Shown one piece after another: positions 19,593-29,599 of a stretch of DNA of 64,000 bases. The stretch comes from CALMEC01 sp964531025 (GTDB lineage Bacteria; Actinomycetota; Thermoleophilia; Miltoncostaeales; Miltoncostaeaceae): contig CAZHDY010000001.1 in NCBI GenBank assembly GCA_964531025.1, forward strand, positions 930,001-994,000, in the 5' to 3' direction. The position numbers were made by a program, and so were the translations under genes. The notes beneath the pieces were generated by a model that was not told the DNA's origin, made no database searches, and saw only the letters and a list, made by a program, of their open reading frames with translations. How positions within the stretch are numbered: the stretch's first letter is position 1; each line of letters starts with the position of its first letter.

Positions 19593-19954
19593 ATGAGACG
19601 CCGGCTCCGGGTCTGGGCCGGCCTCATGCGCCGACGTGCTGGCCCTCGGGATCGCGGTCCGCGACCCGCGTGTTCCAGTGCGGGCGAAGATCCTGGCCGG
19701 CGTCGTGGTGGGCTACGCCCTGAGCCCCATCGACCTGATACCCGATTTCATCCCCATCCTCGGATCGATCGACGATCTGGTTATCGTCCCCTTTGGCGCT
19801 CCGCCTGATCCCGGAGGAGTTGATGGACGAGTTCCGCACACGTGCGGCGCACACCAAGCGTCGTGCGACCCGTTTCGCCGTCATCACGGTGCTCGTGGTG
19901 ATCCTCTTCTGGGCGGCGGTCCTGGGCCTCATCTGGTGGGTCGTCTTCCGCTGA
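19593..19954 (+). pseudogene. DUF1232 (YkvA-type) small membrane protein gene, apparently twice frameshifted
   Basis: Reading across three frames restores a typical DUF1232 protein. The frame from ATG 19593 gives MRRRLRVWAGLMR. After an apparent extra C near 19632 the next frame gives VLALGIAVRDPRVPVRAK and the family core YALSPIDLIPDFIPILGSID. After an apparent extra T in the CCCCTTTGG run near 19794 the third frame gives LALRLIPEELMDEFRTRAAH and a C-terminal membrane helix (VITVLVVILFWAAVLGLIWW) ending at TGA 19954. Family members are small membrane-associated proteins of unknown function. Intact coding quality on both sides of each break fits either recent inactivation or two base-call errors. 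The VapC remnant lies directly upstream. Confidence 0.7.
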
Positions 19955-19969
19955 CGGGGGACGCGGAGT

Positions 19970-20389
19970 TCAGGCGGATCGTCGTCCCGACCGCACCGCC
20001 TCGACCGTTCGCTCCGGCTCGGAGACCCTCAGCATCATCTCCACACGCCCCGAGGAATCGGGCAGCACCCGCGCGAGATCCACGGCGATGGAGAGCGCGC
20101 CGTCACGGGTCTCGACCTCGTACGCATCGAACCGGGGATCGTCCGTCGCGACGTTGACCAGCGGTCGCCCGCGGGCGAAGACCCCCAACCATTCTCGCGT
20201 CACGAGGATCGCGGCGCGAACCCACTGACGTCTCATGTTCGCGCGTCGCCCGGGCGCCGCCAGGTGACGGAAGGTGACGTGCGCGCGGACGCCCTCCTCC
20301 ATGTAGAGCGGGCTCTCGACGATCCGGTCGTGGAAGGCCTCCGGGATGCGGCCCCGTCCGAGGAGAAGATCGGTGATCGGATTCCTCAT
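19970..20389 (-). CDS. Hypothetical protein
   Basis: A 139-aa protein that I do not recognise. It has no signal peptide or membrane segment. It begins MRNPITDLLLGRGRIPEAFH, is rich in Arg, Val and Glu, and looks like a mixed alpha/beta cytosolic domain. The start ATG 20389 is supported by TAACGT seven bases upstream (leaderless-type promoter). It is convergent with the DUF1232 remnant (15 bp gap) and downstream of a membrane-protein gene on the same strand. Codon use resembles the neighbours, so it is probably a real gene. Confidence 0.6.
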   Translation of the reverse strand: MRNPITDLLLGRGRIPEAFHDRIVESPLYMEEGVRAHVTFRHLAAPGRRANMRRQWVRAAILVTREWLGVFARGRPLVNVATDDPRFDAYEVETRDGALSIAVDLARVLPDSSGRVEMMLRVSEPERTVEAVRSGRRSA

Positions 20390-20396
20390 CCCGGCG

Positions 20397-20402
20397 ACGT
20401 TA
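20397..20402 (-). promoter_or_regulatory. -10 box of leaderless type, hypothetical gene
   Basis: TAACGT on the minus strand, 7 nt before the ATG at 20389. Confidence 0.4.
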
Positions 20403-20428
20403 TCCGACGTCGACCCTCTGCCCGGGGC

Positions 20429-20878
20429 TCAGCCCTCGGCCGGCCCGCCCACCGCCGCGCCGGCCACGGGCCGATGGACGAGCACTTCAACGGAGGAGTC
20501 GGACCTGTCCCTGTCCGCCAACCGTGCCACCTGCCCGAGACCGGCGAGCACGGCCACGATCCCCACGCAGATCGCGGCCCACGCGACGCCACGCCCCCGG
20601 CCGCATTCTCGCGCCCGTCGAAGTCCGCTCGCACCGAGGACGATCGCGATGACGCCACAGATCACCATGGGAAGCCCGAAGGCGGGCAACGGCGAGCGAG
20701 CATCGGGATTGGCCGTCTGGATGGTGGCCGACGCCAGGATCGGAACGACGAAACCACCGATCGCCGTCCAGAGCGCACCCGTCGCCAGACCGTTGCGGCC
20801 CGTCGGTCGTGTGCCATCGGAAGGTGACGAAGACGACTCCGTCGTCACATCGCGCGGATCCCCGCTCACGCTGAGCAT
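20429..20878 (-). CDS. Small integral membrane protein (DUF4190-like)
   Basis: A 149-aa protein with a Ser/Thr/Asp-rich cytosolic N-terminus (about 35 residues), then three hydrophobic segments: ALWTAIGGFVVPILASATI, PMVICGVIAIVLGASGLRRA and AWAAICVGIVAVLAGLGQVA. The short basic loop GLRRARECGRGRG after the second helix and the overall layout resemble DUF4190 proteins, whose role is unknown. ATG 20878 has GAGGAGG seven bases upstream; an upstream in-frame alternative lacks such a site. It is divergent from the lhr helicase gene with 74 bp between starts. Confidence 0.7.
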   Translation of the reverse strand: MLSVSGDPRDVTTESSSSPSDGTRPTGRNGLATGALWTAIGGFVVPILASATIQTANPDARSPLPAFGLPMVICGVIAIVLGASGLRRARECGRGRGVAWAAICVGIVAVLAGLGQVARLADRDRSDSSVEVLVHRPVAGAAVGGPAEG

Positions 20879-20938
20879 GTTATGCCTCCTCACGGCGTCA
20901 CCGAGCCCTCAGGCGTACACATGTTCGGTCACGGGCGC

Positions 20939-20944
20939 TACCAT
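20939..20944 (+). promoter_or_regulatory. -10 box close to the lhr start
   Basis: TACCAT, 8 nt before the ATG at 20953, with no Shine-Dalgarno sequence; fits a near-leaderless transcript. Confidence 0.4.
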
Positions 20945-20952
20945 CCTCGAAG

Positions 20953-23900
20953 ATGGCGACTACGCCCGTCACCGCACCCTTCCACCCCGTCGTCGCCGAC
21001 TGGTTCACGCGTGCCTTCGCCGAGGCCACCGACGCGCAACGCCAGGGCTGGCCCGCGATCGCGTCCGGCGCGCACACCCTCATCGTCGCCCCCACCGGCA
21101 GCGGCAAGACGCTCGCCTCGTTCCTCTGGGGCATCAACAGCCTGGTGGAACGACGCCTGGCCGGTGACGAGACCGGACGGCTGATCTACATCTCGCCGCT
21201 TAAGGCACTGAACTACGACGTCGAGCGCAACCTCCGCGGTCCGCTGGTCGGGATCAGCGACGCCGCCAAGCGGCAGGGGTTCGCGCTTCCCGAGCTGTCG
21301 GTCGCCGTCCGCACCGGAGACACCTCGCAGCGCGACCGCCAGCGGATCAACCGCACCCCGCCCGACATCCTCATCACGACGCCGGAGAGCCTCTTCCTGA
21401 TGCTCACCTCGCAGGCGCGCAGCGTGCTCGCGGGTGCCACCAGCGTCATCATCGACGAGATCCATGCGGTGGCCGCCACAAAGCGCGGATCACACCTGGC
21501 GCTCAGCCTCGAGCGACTGGAGGAGGAAGCGACGGGCCCGGTGCAGCGTGTGGGCCTCTCGGCGACGCAGCGCCCCCTGTCCGAGATCGCGCGGTTCCTG
21601 GGAGGACAGGACGCGGCCGGGACACCGCGTCCGGTCACCATCGTCGACACCGAGCAGCGCCGGGACCTCGACCTCGAGGTCATCGTCCCGGTCGACGACA
21701 TGGCGGACCTCGCGAACCCCGGGGCACCGACGCTCCCCGATCCGGTCATCGTCCCCGGTGACGCGCCCACCCACCACTCCATCTGGCCGGCCGTCTATCC
21801 CGCGGTGCTCGAGCTCGTCCGGGCCCACCGGTCGACCCTCATCTTCGTCAACAACCGTCGCCTCGCCGAACGCCTCGCCCTGCGACTCAACGAACTGGCG
21901 GACGAGGAGGTCGCGCGCGCCCACCACGGCAGCCTGGCCGCCGAACAGCGGACGCTCATCGAGGAGGACCTGAAGGCCGGACGTATACCCGCGCTGGTCG
22001 CCACCTCCAGCCTCGAGCTCGGCATCGACATGGGGGCGATCGACCTCGTCATCCAGATCGAGAGCCCGCGTAGCGTCGCCCGGGGCATCCAGCGTGTGGG
22101 ACGGTCGGGCCACCACGTCGGCGGATCGAGCCGCGGCCGCATCTTCCCCAAGTTCCGCGGGGATCTGCTGGAGTGCGCGGCCGTCGTGTCGAACATGCGC
22201 GAGGCGGCCATCGAGGAGACCCGGGTGCCGCAGCGCCCCCTCGACGTCCTCGCCCAGCACATCGTCGCGACCGTCGTCGACGGCGAGTGGACGGTGGACC
22301 GCCTGTACTCCCTGGTGCGCCGCAGCTACCCCTTCTCCGAGATCTCGCGCGAGCAGTTCGAGGGGGTGCTCGACATGCTGGCCGGCCGCTACCCCAGCGA
22401 CGAGTTCGCCGAGCTGGCACCGCGCATCGTGTGGGACCGGGTCGAGGGGACCGTGCGCGGCCGCCGCGGGGCGCGCCAGCTGGCCGTGCAGAACGCCGGC
22501 ACCATCCCCGACCGCGGGCTCTACGGGGTGTTCCTGGCCGATGGCAGCACGCGCGTGGGCGAGCTGGACGAGGAGATGGTCTACGAGGCCCGCACCGGCC
22601 AGACGTTCCTGCTGGGCGCATCCACCTGGCGCATCGAGGACATCACCCGCGACCGCGTGCTCGTCTCGCCCGCGCCCGGCGTCCCCGGAGCCGTCCCCTT
22701 CTGGCGCGGCGAGGGCATCGGCCGACCCGTGGAGCTGGGACGTCAGGTCGGACGGCTCGCCCGCGAGCTCGTCGCCATGCCACAGGACCGTGCGCACGAA
22801 CGCCTGCGCGAGGAGGCCGCGTTCGACGACAGCGCCGCCGCGAACCTGCTGGCGTACCTCTCCGATCAGGTCGAAGCGACGGGAACCGTCCCCAGCGACA
22901 CGGCGATCGTGATCGAACGTTTCCGCGACGAGATCGGCGACTGGCGCCTCTGTGTGCTCACGCCGTACGGCGCCCGCGTGCACGCCCCCTGGGCCATGGC
23001 GCTCCAGGTGCGGCTGCGCGAAGAGCACGGCCTCACGGCCCAGGCCATCTGGAGCGATGACGGCATCGCCATCCATCTGCCGGATGCCGACGAGCCGCCG
23101 CGCGCCGACCTCGCGTTGGTCGGCGCAGACGAGGTGGAGGACATCGTGGTGGGTGAGCTGGGCGGCACCGCCCTCTTCGGCGCCCGTTTCCGCGAGAACG
23201 CAGCGCGTGCGCTCCTCATCCCGCGCCGCCGGCCAGGTCGTCGCACCCCGCTGTGGCAGCAGCGCCTGCGCGCACAGAGCCTCCTGCAGGTCGCCCAGCG
23301 CTACGGGAGCTTCCCGATCATCCTCGAGACCTACCGCGAGTGCCTGAACGACTGGTTCGACCTCCCGTCGCTCACGTCGATCCTCCGGCGGGTGGCGTCA
23401 CGTGAGATCGCCGTGGTAGAGGTCGAGACGCCCACCGCATCGCCGTTCGCGGGCGCCCTGCTGTTCGAGTACGTCGCCACGTACATGTACGAGGACGACA
23501 CCCCCGCCGCCGAGCGACGCGCGCAGGCCCTCGCCCTCGACCGGGACCTCCTCCGTGAGCTCCTCGGCCAGGATGAGCTGCGCGACCTGATCGATGCCGA
23601 CGCACTCGCCGGGCTGGAGGACGACCTGCAGTTCCGGTCCGAACGTCGACGCGCGAAATCGTCGGATCGACTCCATGACGTCCTGCGGGGCATCGGCGAC
23701 CTGACCGTTGCCGAGGTCGCCGACCGAATCGACGAACCCGAACGCGCCGCGGCATGGCTCGCCGAGCTGGAGGACGAGCGCCGCGCCGCCCGGATCCGCC
23801 TTGCCGGAGAGGAGCGATGGATCGGCGCGGAGGATATGGGTCGCTATCGCGACGGGCTCGGCGTGATGCCCCCCTCCGGTCTGCCCGACGTCTTCTTGGA

Positions 23901-25401
23901 GCCCGCATCGGACGCCCTCTCCGGCCTGGTCGCACGGTTCGCCCGCACTCACGGCCCCTTCACCGACGCGGATGTCGCGCGTCGTTTCGATATATCCGAG
24001 GCGCAGGCCGACGAGGTCCTCCGCGCCATGGTCGGTTCCGGCGACGTCGTCATCGGTGCCATCCGTCCGGGCGGCAGCGGCGACGAGTGGTGCGACCCCG
24101 AGGTGCTCCGGCGACTGCGTCGGTCGAGCCTGGCGGCCGCCCGCCGCGAGGTGGAACCGGTCGATCCGGAGACCCTGGGGCGGTTCCTCCCCGCATGGCA
24201 GGGCATCGGCCGGCACGGAACCCGCTCGGGCGCCGACGCGCTGCGCGAGGTGATCGCCCCGCTGCAGGGCCTCGCGCTCCCGGCCGAGCAATGGGAGTCC
24301 GAGGTGTTCCCCCTCCGCCTCGGCGGGTACTCACCCACGTGGCTCGACGAGCTGGCGGGGTCGGGTGAGCTCGTGTGGGTCGGGGCCGGGTCCATGGGTC
24401 GCGACGGCGGCCGGGTGGCCCTCTACTTCCGTGAGGACGCCGCACTCCTCGGTCCACCTCCGTCCGACGCCGCGCCCGATGACGACGCACACCGGGCCGT
24501 GCGGAATGCCCTCGCGGAAGGCGCGGCCTTCTGGGACGAGATCCTCGCCGAGATCGACATACCGATCGCCGAGGCGTTCTCCGCCCTGTGGGGCCTGGTG
24601 TGGGCGGGCGAGGTGACCAACGACCTGTGGATGCCGCTCCGGGCGCCGAAGCGCGTGCCCACCGCCCGCGCCCACAACCGTCGCCCGGGCCGCCGCTTCG
24701 CCCGCGCGGGCGGATCGGGCCAGGGCGCGACCTCGGGCCGGTGGTCGCTGACGAAGCGTCTTTTCCGCGGTCAGGTGACACACGACGAGCGGGCACGCGC
24801 GCTCGCCGAGCTGGCGCTGGACCGACACGGCGTGGTGACCCGCGCCGCCGTCCTCGCCGACGGCATCCCCGGCGGATTCGCCGGCCTCTACCGCGCCTAC
24901 ACCGACCTGGAGACCCTCGGGCGCTGCCGGCGCGGGTATTTCCTGGACGGGCTCGGCGGCGCGCAGTTCGCGCTGCCCGGCGCCGTCGAACGCCTGCGCG
25001 ACCTGCGCGACTCCTCCGACTCCGAGCCCTACGCGGTCGTGCTCGGCGCGGCCGATCCGGCCCAGCCCTACGGCGCGCAGGTCCCGTGGCCGAGGACATC
25101 TGCATCTGGCGCACGTGGCCCGTCGCGGACCTTCGGCGCCCAAGTGATCCTCGTCGACGGCCTCCCGGTGCTCTTCCTCGACCGCGGCGGCAAGCGATTG
25201 ATCTCCCTGGGCGAGCCGTCCGAGGAAAACCTCGGCCACGCGGTCCGCGCGCTGGCGGACTGGGTGCGCGCGGGATCGCGCCGGCGCATCATCATCGCGA
25301 CGTTCGACGGCGAGGACGTCCGCGACACACGCGTCGCCGCCCACCTCCGTGACAACGGCTTCACCCCCGACCTCCGGGGGCTGGAGTTGCGGGGAGGGTG
25401 A
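20953..25401 (+). CDS. lhr: Lhr-type ATP-dependent DNA/RNA helicase (large helicase-related protein)
   Basis: A superfamily 2 3'-to-5' helicase of the long Lhr type, linked in other bacteria to DNA repair and induced by DNA damage. The product is 1482 aa, the expected size. Helicase motifs in order: ATP-binding APTGSGKT near residue 46, DEIH near 168, SAT near 200, and motif VI QRVGRSGHHVGG near residue 380. The Lhr winged-helix/core region then follows, with a long C-terminal extension of several winged-helix-like segments (residues about 870-1482) as in actinobacterial Lhr. The start is ATG 20953 with TACCAT eight bases upstream. A perfect 18-bp inverted repeat follows the stop. It is transcribed alone. 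Confidence 0.93.
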   Translation: MATTPVTAPFHPVVADWFTRAFAEATDAQRQGWPAIASGAHTLIVAPTGSGKTLASFLWGINSLVERRLAGDETGRLIYISPLKALNYDVERNLRGPLVGISDAAKRQGFALPELSVAVRTGDTSQRDRQRINRTPPDILITTPESLFLMLTSQARSVLAGATSVIIDEIHAVAATKRGSHLALSLERLEEEATGPVQRVGLSATQRPLSEIARFLGGQDAAGTPRPVTIVDTEQRRDLDLEVIVPVDDMADLANPGAPTLPDPVIVPGDAPTHHSIWPAVYPAVLELVRAHRSTLIFVNNRRLAERLALRLNELADEEVARAHHGSLAAEQRTLIEEDLKAGRIPALVATSSLELGIDMGAIDLVIQIESPRSVARGIQRVGRSGHHVGGSSRGRIFPKFRGDLLECAAVVSNMREAAIEETRVPQRPLDVLAQHIVATVVDGEWTVDRLYSLVRRSYPFSEISREQFEGVLDMLAGRYPSDEFAELAPRIVWDRVEGTVRGRRGARQLAVQNAGTIPDRGLYGVFLADGSTRVGELDEEMVYEARTGQTFLLGASTWRIEDITRDRVLVSPAPGVPGAVPFWRGEGIGRPVELGRQVGRLARELVAMPQDRAHERLREEAAFDDSAAANLLAYLSDQVEATGTVPSDTAIVIERFRDEIGDWRLCVLTPYGARVHAPWAMALQVRLREEHGLTAQAIWSDDGIAIHLPDADEPPRADLALVGADEVEDIVVGELGGTALFGARFRENAARALLIPRRRPGRRTPLWQQRLRAQSLLQVAQRYGSFPIILETYRECLNDWFDLPSLTSILRRVASREIAVVEVETPTASPFAGALLFEYVATYMYEDDTPAAERRAQALALDRDLLRELLGQDELRDLIDADALAGLEDDLQFRSERRRAKSSDRLHDVLRGIGDLTVAEVADRIDEPERAAAWLAELEDERRAARIRLAGEERWIGAEDMGRYRDGLGVMPPSGLPDVFLEPASDALSGLVARFARTHGPFTDADVARRFDISEAQADEVLRAMVGSGDVVIGAIRPGGSGDEWCDPEVLRRLRRSSLAAARREVEPVDPETLGRFLPAWQGIGRHGTRSGADALREVIAPLQGLALPAEQWESEVFPLRLGGYSPTWLDELAGSGELVWVGAGSMGRDGGRVALYFREDAALLGPPPSDAAPDDDAHRAVRNALAEGAAFWDEILAEIDIPIAEAFSALWGLVWAGEVTNDLWMPLRAPKRVPTARAHNRRPGRRFARAGGSGQGATSGRWSLTKRLFRGQVTHDERARALAELALDRHGVVTRAAVLADGIPGGFAGLYRAYTDLETLGRCRRGYFLDGLGGAQFALPGAVERLRDLRDSSDSEPYAVVLGAADPAQPYGAQVPWPRTSASGARGPSRTFGAQVILVDGLPVLFLDRGGKRLISLGEPSEENLGHAVRALADWVRAGSRRRIIIATFDGEDVRDTRVAAHLRDNGFTPDLRGLELRGG

Positions 25402-25419
25402 GAAACGGCGTCGTCCGAC

Positions 25420-25478
25420 TGCCCGTCTACGCTCCGCAACGCGGCGGTCGATGTGGTAGCGCGGAGCGTAGACGGGCA
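25420..25478. terminator. Perfect 18-bp inverted repeat after lhr
   Basis: TGCCCGTCTACGCTCCGC (25420-25437) and GCGGAGCGTAGACGGGCA (25461-25478), separated by 23 nt. It is a probable terminator, although there is no T-tract and the spacer is long. Confidence 0.6.
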
Positions 25479-25506
25479 TCGTGGCGCACTAGGGTGGCGT
25501 CCGCAT

Positions 25507-25542
25507 TGTCAAAAGGATAACGCTTCCGTTATCCTTTTGACA
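25507..25542. promoter_or_regulatory. 16-bp-arm palindrome at the abiE promoter and start codon
   Basis: TGTCAAAAGGATAACG (25507-25522), CTTC, then CGTTATCCTTTTGACA (25527-25542); the arms are perfect. Its last base is the A of the abiEi ATG. TTGTCA (25506-25511) and TTATCC (25529-25534) are 17 bp apart, so the promoter may be embedded in it. It is a probable AbiEi operator, as AbiEi proteins are known to repress their own operon through inverted repeats. It is conspicuously AT-rich for this genome. Confidence 0.75.
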
Positions 25543-26108
25543 TGACGAGGACATCGCCGGCACGTGACGGACTCTGGGACCTGGCCGTCGAACAGCACGG
25601 CTTCGTCACCGCCAGGCAGGCGACCGATCTCAGAGTGAGCAAACAGGCGCTGCAGATGCTCGTGCGCCGAGGCACGCTCCAACGCGCCGCGCACGGGGTC
25701 TACCGCTTCCCTCGCTATCCGGTCGGACCGTACGACAACCATATGCTCGCCGTCCTCTGGACCCGCTGCCCGGAAGCTGCTCTGAGCCATGAGACGGCAC
25801 TCGACGTCTACGGCATCAGCGATGTGAACCCGAACCGCATCCATGTCACCGTCGGACGAGACCGGAGACTCCGTCGCACCGACGGCAACGACTACGCCGT
25901 TCACTACGAGGATCTCACGCCGGCACAGACCGGATGGTGGCAACAGATTCCGACCGTCACAGCAGCGGTGGCGATCGATCAGTGCATCGCCCATGGCACC
26001 CCTACATACCTCCTCAGACAGGCGGTCGAACAAGGGCACGCACAGGGGTATCTGACCCTCGCCGAGCACGACAGTCTGTCCTCTCGACTGGAGACTCACG
26101 ATGGCTGA
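25542..26108 (+). CDS. AbiEi-type antitoxin / autoregulatory transcription factor
   Basis: Antitoxin of a type IV (AbiE) toxin-antitoxin pair. The product is 188 aa. The N-terminal winged-helix DNA-binding part reads WDLAVEQHGFVTARQATDL then VSKQALQMLVRRGTLQRAA, running into the family segment HGVYRFPRYPVGPYDN. The C-terminal antitoxin domain begins near residue 80 (ALSHETALDVYGISDVNPNR). The ATG is the last element of a perfect palindrome and has no Shine-Dalgarno site, so the mRNA may be leaderless. The 3' end overlaps the next gene by 8 bp. The pair has visibly lower GC than its flanks, which is compatible with horizontal acquisition. Confidence 0.9.
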   Translation: MTRTSPARDGLWDLAVEQHGFVTARQATDLRVSKQALQMLVRRGTLQRAAHGVYRFPRYPVGPYDNHMLAVLWTRCPEAALSHETALDVYGISDVNPNRIHVTVGRDRRLRRTDGNDYAVHYEDLTPAQTGWWQQIPTVTAAVAIDQCIAHGTPTYLLRQAVEQGHAQGYLTLAEHDSLSSRLETHDG

Positions 26109-27057
26109 TGTGCCCGGCGGATCACCGCTTGCCGAAAGGTTCGACACCCTCACCGAGAAGGAGAAGCAACCGCCGTCACTCAGCGTCCTCAACCGATGGA
26201 TCGCACATGCGGAAGGCCACCTCGGAGAGGAAGCACAGGGAGGTCGACTCGGCTGGATCGTCGCGTCATCCGTCGCGATCGCAGCGGTACAGCGAGCCAT
26301 CGACGGAGACGGTGATCCGCTCTTCCTCCTGAAGGGAGGAACGCTCCTCCAACACCGACTGGACACTGTGGCCCGCAGCACCAAGGACGTCGACGGGGTT
26401 GTACGCGGTGATCTCGACGCATTCTTCGTCGCACTTGACACGGCGTTCGCCGAGCCCTGGGGACCGCTCTCACTCCGACGAGGCCCGATCGAAGAGATCC
26501 GTGTCCCGGCGAGCATCATCAAGCCGCGGCGATTCGATGTGATTCTCGAGTTCCGCGGCGTGACCTGGCGACGCATCCCGTTCGAGGTGTCCGCCGATGA
26601 GGCCGGCATCGGCGATGACGTCGACTACATCCGGCCGCTTCCCCTCAGGGGTTTCGGATTGCCCGATCCCGACCTGTTGGCCGGGATCGCAATGCGATTT
26701 CAGATCGCCCAGAAGATCCATGCCGTATCCGATCCGCACGATCCACCGCGCGCCGTCAACGATCGTGCACGTGATCTCGTCGATCTGCTCCTCCTGCGGG
26801 ACCTCGTCACAGTGACCGGACATCCAGACATCCCCGACATTCGAATAGCCGCCGTTGCGCTCTTCGAAGCACGTGCGCGCGAGCGGACAGAGCTCGGACT
26901 CGCCGATCGCACCTGGCCTCCTCTCGTCGTCGCGCACGCGCATTGGCAGCGCGACTACGAATCGGCCGCCGCAGCCGGCGATGTCCGTCTTCCCATCGAT
27001 GTCGCGGTGACCGAGATCAACTCCTGGATCGGGGCGATCGACGCCGCCCAGCCATGA
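26101..27057 (+). CDS. AbiEii-type nucleotidyltransferase toxin
   Basis: Toxin of the AbiE pair. Known family members are GTP- or nucleotide-using nucleotidyltransferases that cause reversible growth arrest, in some cases by modifying tRNA, and protect against phage. The product is 318 aa. Family motifs are present: LLKGGTLLQHRL near residue 77, the metal-binding pair in KDVDGV near residue 96, the third acidic residue in RRFDVILEF near residue 143, and RARDLVDLLLLRDL near residue 221. All catalytic positions look intact, so it is probably active. The start overlaps abiEi by 8 bp. Which RNA or phage it acts on cannot be told. Confidence 0.9.
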   Translation: MADVPGGSPLAERFDTLTEKEKQPPSLSVLNRWIAHAEGHLGEEAQGGRLGWIVASSVAIAAVQRAIDGDGDPLFLLKGGTLLQHRLDTVARSTKDVDGVVRGDLDAFFVALDTAFAEPWGPLSLRRGPIEEIRVPASIIKPRRFDVILEFRGVTWRRIPFEVSADEAGIGDDVDYIRPLPLRGFGLPDPDLLAGIAMRFQIAQKIHAVSDPHDPPRAVNDRARDLVDLLLLRDLVTVTGHPDIPDIRIAAVALFEARARERTELGLADRTWPPLVVAHAHWQRDYESAAAAGDVRLPIDVAVTEINSWIGAIDAAQP

Positions 27058-27089
27058 ACTAGGAACACGACCCACGCCACTTTGATCCG

Positions 27090-27881
27090 ATGCCCGAAGG
27101 ACACGTCAGCCACCGCAACGCGATCCTCCTCACCGACGCCCTCGTCGGACACAGGATCGTGCGTGTCGACGAGGGCGAGCGCGTCGCCGCGCAGCGCATG
27201 ACGCGGCGCCTCACCGGGCGGACCGTCGACCAGGTCGACGCCGTCGGCAAGCACATGCTGGTCCGTTTCGACGACGGCTCGGTCCTGCACTCGCACCTGG
27301 GCATGGTCGGACGCTGGCGCGTCCAGCCCGCCGTGGAGACGCTCGGCCGCGGGTATCTGTGGCTGGCGCTCTGGACGGACACAATGGTGGCCGCGCAGTA
27401 CAAGGGACCGACGCTCCGGCTGTACGCGCCGGGCGAACCGGTACCCGCCGCGGTCCGGCGCGTGGGCCGCGACCTGCTGGCCGCCGACGGCTCGCCGGCC
27501 GCCGACGTCACCATCCCCCTCCACGCGATCCCGGCCGACCGCCTGATCTGTGACGTCCTGCTCGACCAACGCATCGTTTCGGGGGTCGGGAACATCTACC
27601 GCAGCGAGGCGCTCTGGGACGTGGGCGTCAACCCGTGGACCCCGGTGGGCGAGCTCACGCAGGAGACGGCGGACGCGCTGGCGGCGTCGGCCGCGCGACA
27701 GCTGTCGGAGGCGGTCGGCGTGCCCGGCTCGCCCCGCGCCTCGACGCGCACGGTCCACAGCGTCTACCGCCGGACGGGTCGCCCGTGCCCGCGGTGCGGA
27801 ACCCCCATACGCACGAAGCGCCACGGCGACGACAACCGCAGCATCTACTGGTGCCCCACCTGTCAGCGGGCAGCAGGATAG
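27090..27881 (+). CDS. Endonuclease VIII / formamidopyrimidine-DNA glycosylase family protein
   Basis: Base-excision DNA glycosylase with beta/delta-lyase activity. The product is 263 aa. The mature N-terminus Pro-Glu (MPEGH) supplies the Schiff-base proline and catalytic glutamate. GKHMLVRFDDG near residue 52 carries the conserved lysine. The helix-two-turn-helix segment is DVLLDQRIVSGVGNIYRSEALW. The C-terminal zinc finger uses CPRCG and CPTCQ. The MPEGH start and zinc finger resemble the mycobacterial Nei group more than Fpg/MutM, but substrate preference is inference. It follows the AbiE pair by 32 bp, probably by chance. Confidence 0.9.
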   Translation: MPEGHVSHRNAILLTDALVGHRIVRVDEGERVAAQRMTRRLTGRTVDQVDAVGKHMLVRFDDGSVLHSHLGMVGRWRVQPAVETLGRGYLWLALWTDTMVAAQYKGPTLRLYAPGEPVPAAVRRVGRDLLAADGSPAADVTIPLHAIPADRLICDVLLDQRIVSGVGNIYRSEALWDVGVNPWTPVGELTQETADALAASAARQLSEAVGVPGSPRASTRTVHSVYRRTGRPCPRCGTPIRTKRHGDDNRSIYWCPTCQRAAG

Positions 27882-27928
27882 CCCGCCCCGCCCGGATGCC
27901 CCAGCGGCCGCGCCCAAGGCCTTCCGGG

Positions 27929-27934
27929 TAGCCT
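27929..27934 (+). promoter_or_regulatory. -10 box of leaderless type, glyS
   Basis: TAGCCT followed by exactly 6 nt and the ATG at 27941. Confidence 0.5.
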
Positions 27935-27940
27935 TGCGCA

Positions 27941-29344
<1,404 letters not shown>

Positions 29345-29347
<3 letters not shown>

Positions 29348-29480
29348 ACGTTGTCTCTTGGGTTGCCCTGCCGGGGGACTGGCGGAGGGGCTATCCACCC
29401 ACCCGCCCCGGCCAACCGCCAGTCCCCGGGCTTCGCGCGGGGCCTCACATTCGGCCGGCTTCGTCGGGTGGTTGGGTGCG
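29345..29480 (+). repeat. Dispersed hairpin repeat, copy R2
   Basis: Arms GGGACTGGCGG (29375-29385) and CCGCCAGTCCC (29416-29426) around a 30-nt C-rich loop. A lead-in with TTGGGTTGCCCTGCCGG precedes them. The tail blocks CGGGCTTCGCGCGGGG, CATTCGGCCGG and GGTTGGGTGCGGG match copy R1 in order and spacing. It starts right at the glyS stop. Confidence 0.75.
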
Positions 29481-29494
29481 GGCCCACGCGGTGC

Positions 29495-29580
29495 CTGCCG
29501 TTGATCCTCGGTAGCGCAGCCAGGGACTGACGGTTGCCCCGTGTACGGCGGGACCGACCAAGCCCGCACCCAATCGGATG
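29495..29580 (+). repeat. Partial repeat copy R3
   Basis: TTGATCCTCGGTAGCGCAGC followed by CAGGGACTGACGG corresponds to the left lead-in and left arm of copy R1 (around 5939-5972). The right arm and tail are replaced by sequence whose reverse complement contains GATTGGGTGCGGG, a block from the repeat tail. Confidence 0.55.
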
Positions 29581-29599
29581 CGAAAGATCATCACGAGAG

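Noticed and set aside
19593..19808. Reading 19593-19808 as an intact small gene in one frame
   Set aside because: After the first 13 or so residues the frame becomes Arg/Pro-rich, while the DUF1232 family core continues in another frame. A frameshifted gene explains the region better.
25507..25542. The palindrome before abiEi as a terminator of lhr
   Set aside because: It ends on the abiEi start codon and is AT-rich at both arms' ends, and a separate 18-bp hairpin already follows lhr. An operator/promoter role fits better.
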